From positions 8,292,501 through 8,356,500 of the forward strand of contig CATNEN010000003.1 in NCBI GenBank assembly GCA_950097015.1: a stretch of DNA of 64,000 nt, in the 5' to 3' direction. Positions 63,988-64,000 of the stretch are shown in pieces. The translations under genes and the position numbers were made by a program. The notes under the pieces were generated by a model that saw nothing but the letters and a program-made list of their open reading frames with translations, ran no database searches and had not been told where the DNA came from. Numbering within the stretch: the first letter of the stretch is position 1; every line of letters starts with the position of its first letter. This DNA comes from Macrostomum hystrix. Lineage: Eukaryota > Platyhelminthes > Macrostomidae.

Positions 63988-64000
63988 GTAAGAAAATCAC

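Overview
This window is genomic DNA of an invertebrate animal. The genes have GT-AG introns. They encode metazoan-specific proteins: a GDP-fucose transporter, ZMYND8, a tetraspanin, NDR kinase, alpha-tubulin, ATF7IP and a TMEM230/TMEM134-type protein. Coding exons are GC-rich and lie in AT-rich intergenic DNA. I see no bacterial or viral genes. The phylum cannot be fixed from the sequence alone.

Layout. 1-6.7 kb: two large minisatellites and the 3' exons of a glutamine-rich nuclear protein (minus). 6.8-11.9 kb: gene-poor, with miniature inverted-repeat elements. 11.96-14.15 kb: SLC35C1 (plus, 3 exons). 15.76-24.75 kb: ZMYND8 (plus, 7 exons). 26.2-27.4 kb: minisatellite. 27.55-30.23 kb: a RUN-PDZ-PTB scaffold (plus, 4 exons). 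32.2-32.7 kb: a small charged unknown protein (minus). 34.1-36.1 kb: CD151-like tetraspanin (minus). 38.1-42.1 kb: STK38/NDR kinase (minus, 6 exons), head to head with alpha-tubulin (43.09-44.53 kb, plus). 47.9-49.3 kb: four-finger C2H2 protein (minus). 53.8-55.9 kb: TMEM230/TMEM134 family (minus, 6 exons). 57.2-60.7 kb: ATF7IP (minus). 63.1-64 kb: two palindromic mobile-element remnants.

The exon models were built by hand. Splice phases match at every junction, and each complete model adds up to a whole number of codons, which supports them strongly. ZMYND8, ATF7IP, the zinc-finger protein and the glutamine-rich protein are nuclear or chromatin factors. The others serve Golgi transport, membrane organisation, kinase signalling and the cytoskeleton. 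I see no evidence that the neighbours form one pathway.

The main observation concerns introns. Every intron I can define that is longer than about 280 bp contains a minisatellite array (units of about 18-44 bp) or a copy of one tRNA-derived SINE family. Every shorter intron has neither, apart from one 160-bp intron with a tRNA-like remnant. Most arrays have unrelated units, but a few share 17-nt cores. The window also holds at least four short inverted-repeat elements, three of them flanked by exact 8-bp or 7-8-bp direct repeats as expected of hAT-like insertions.
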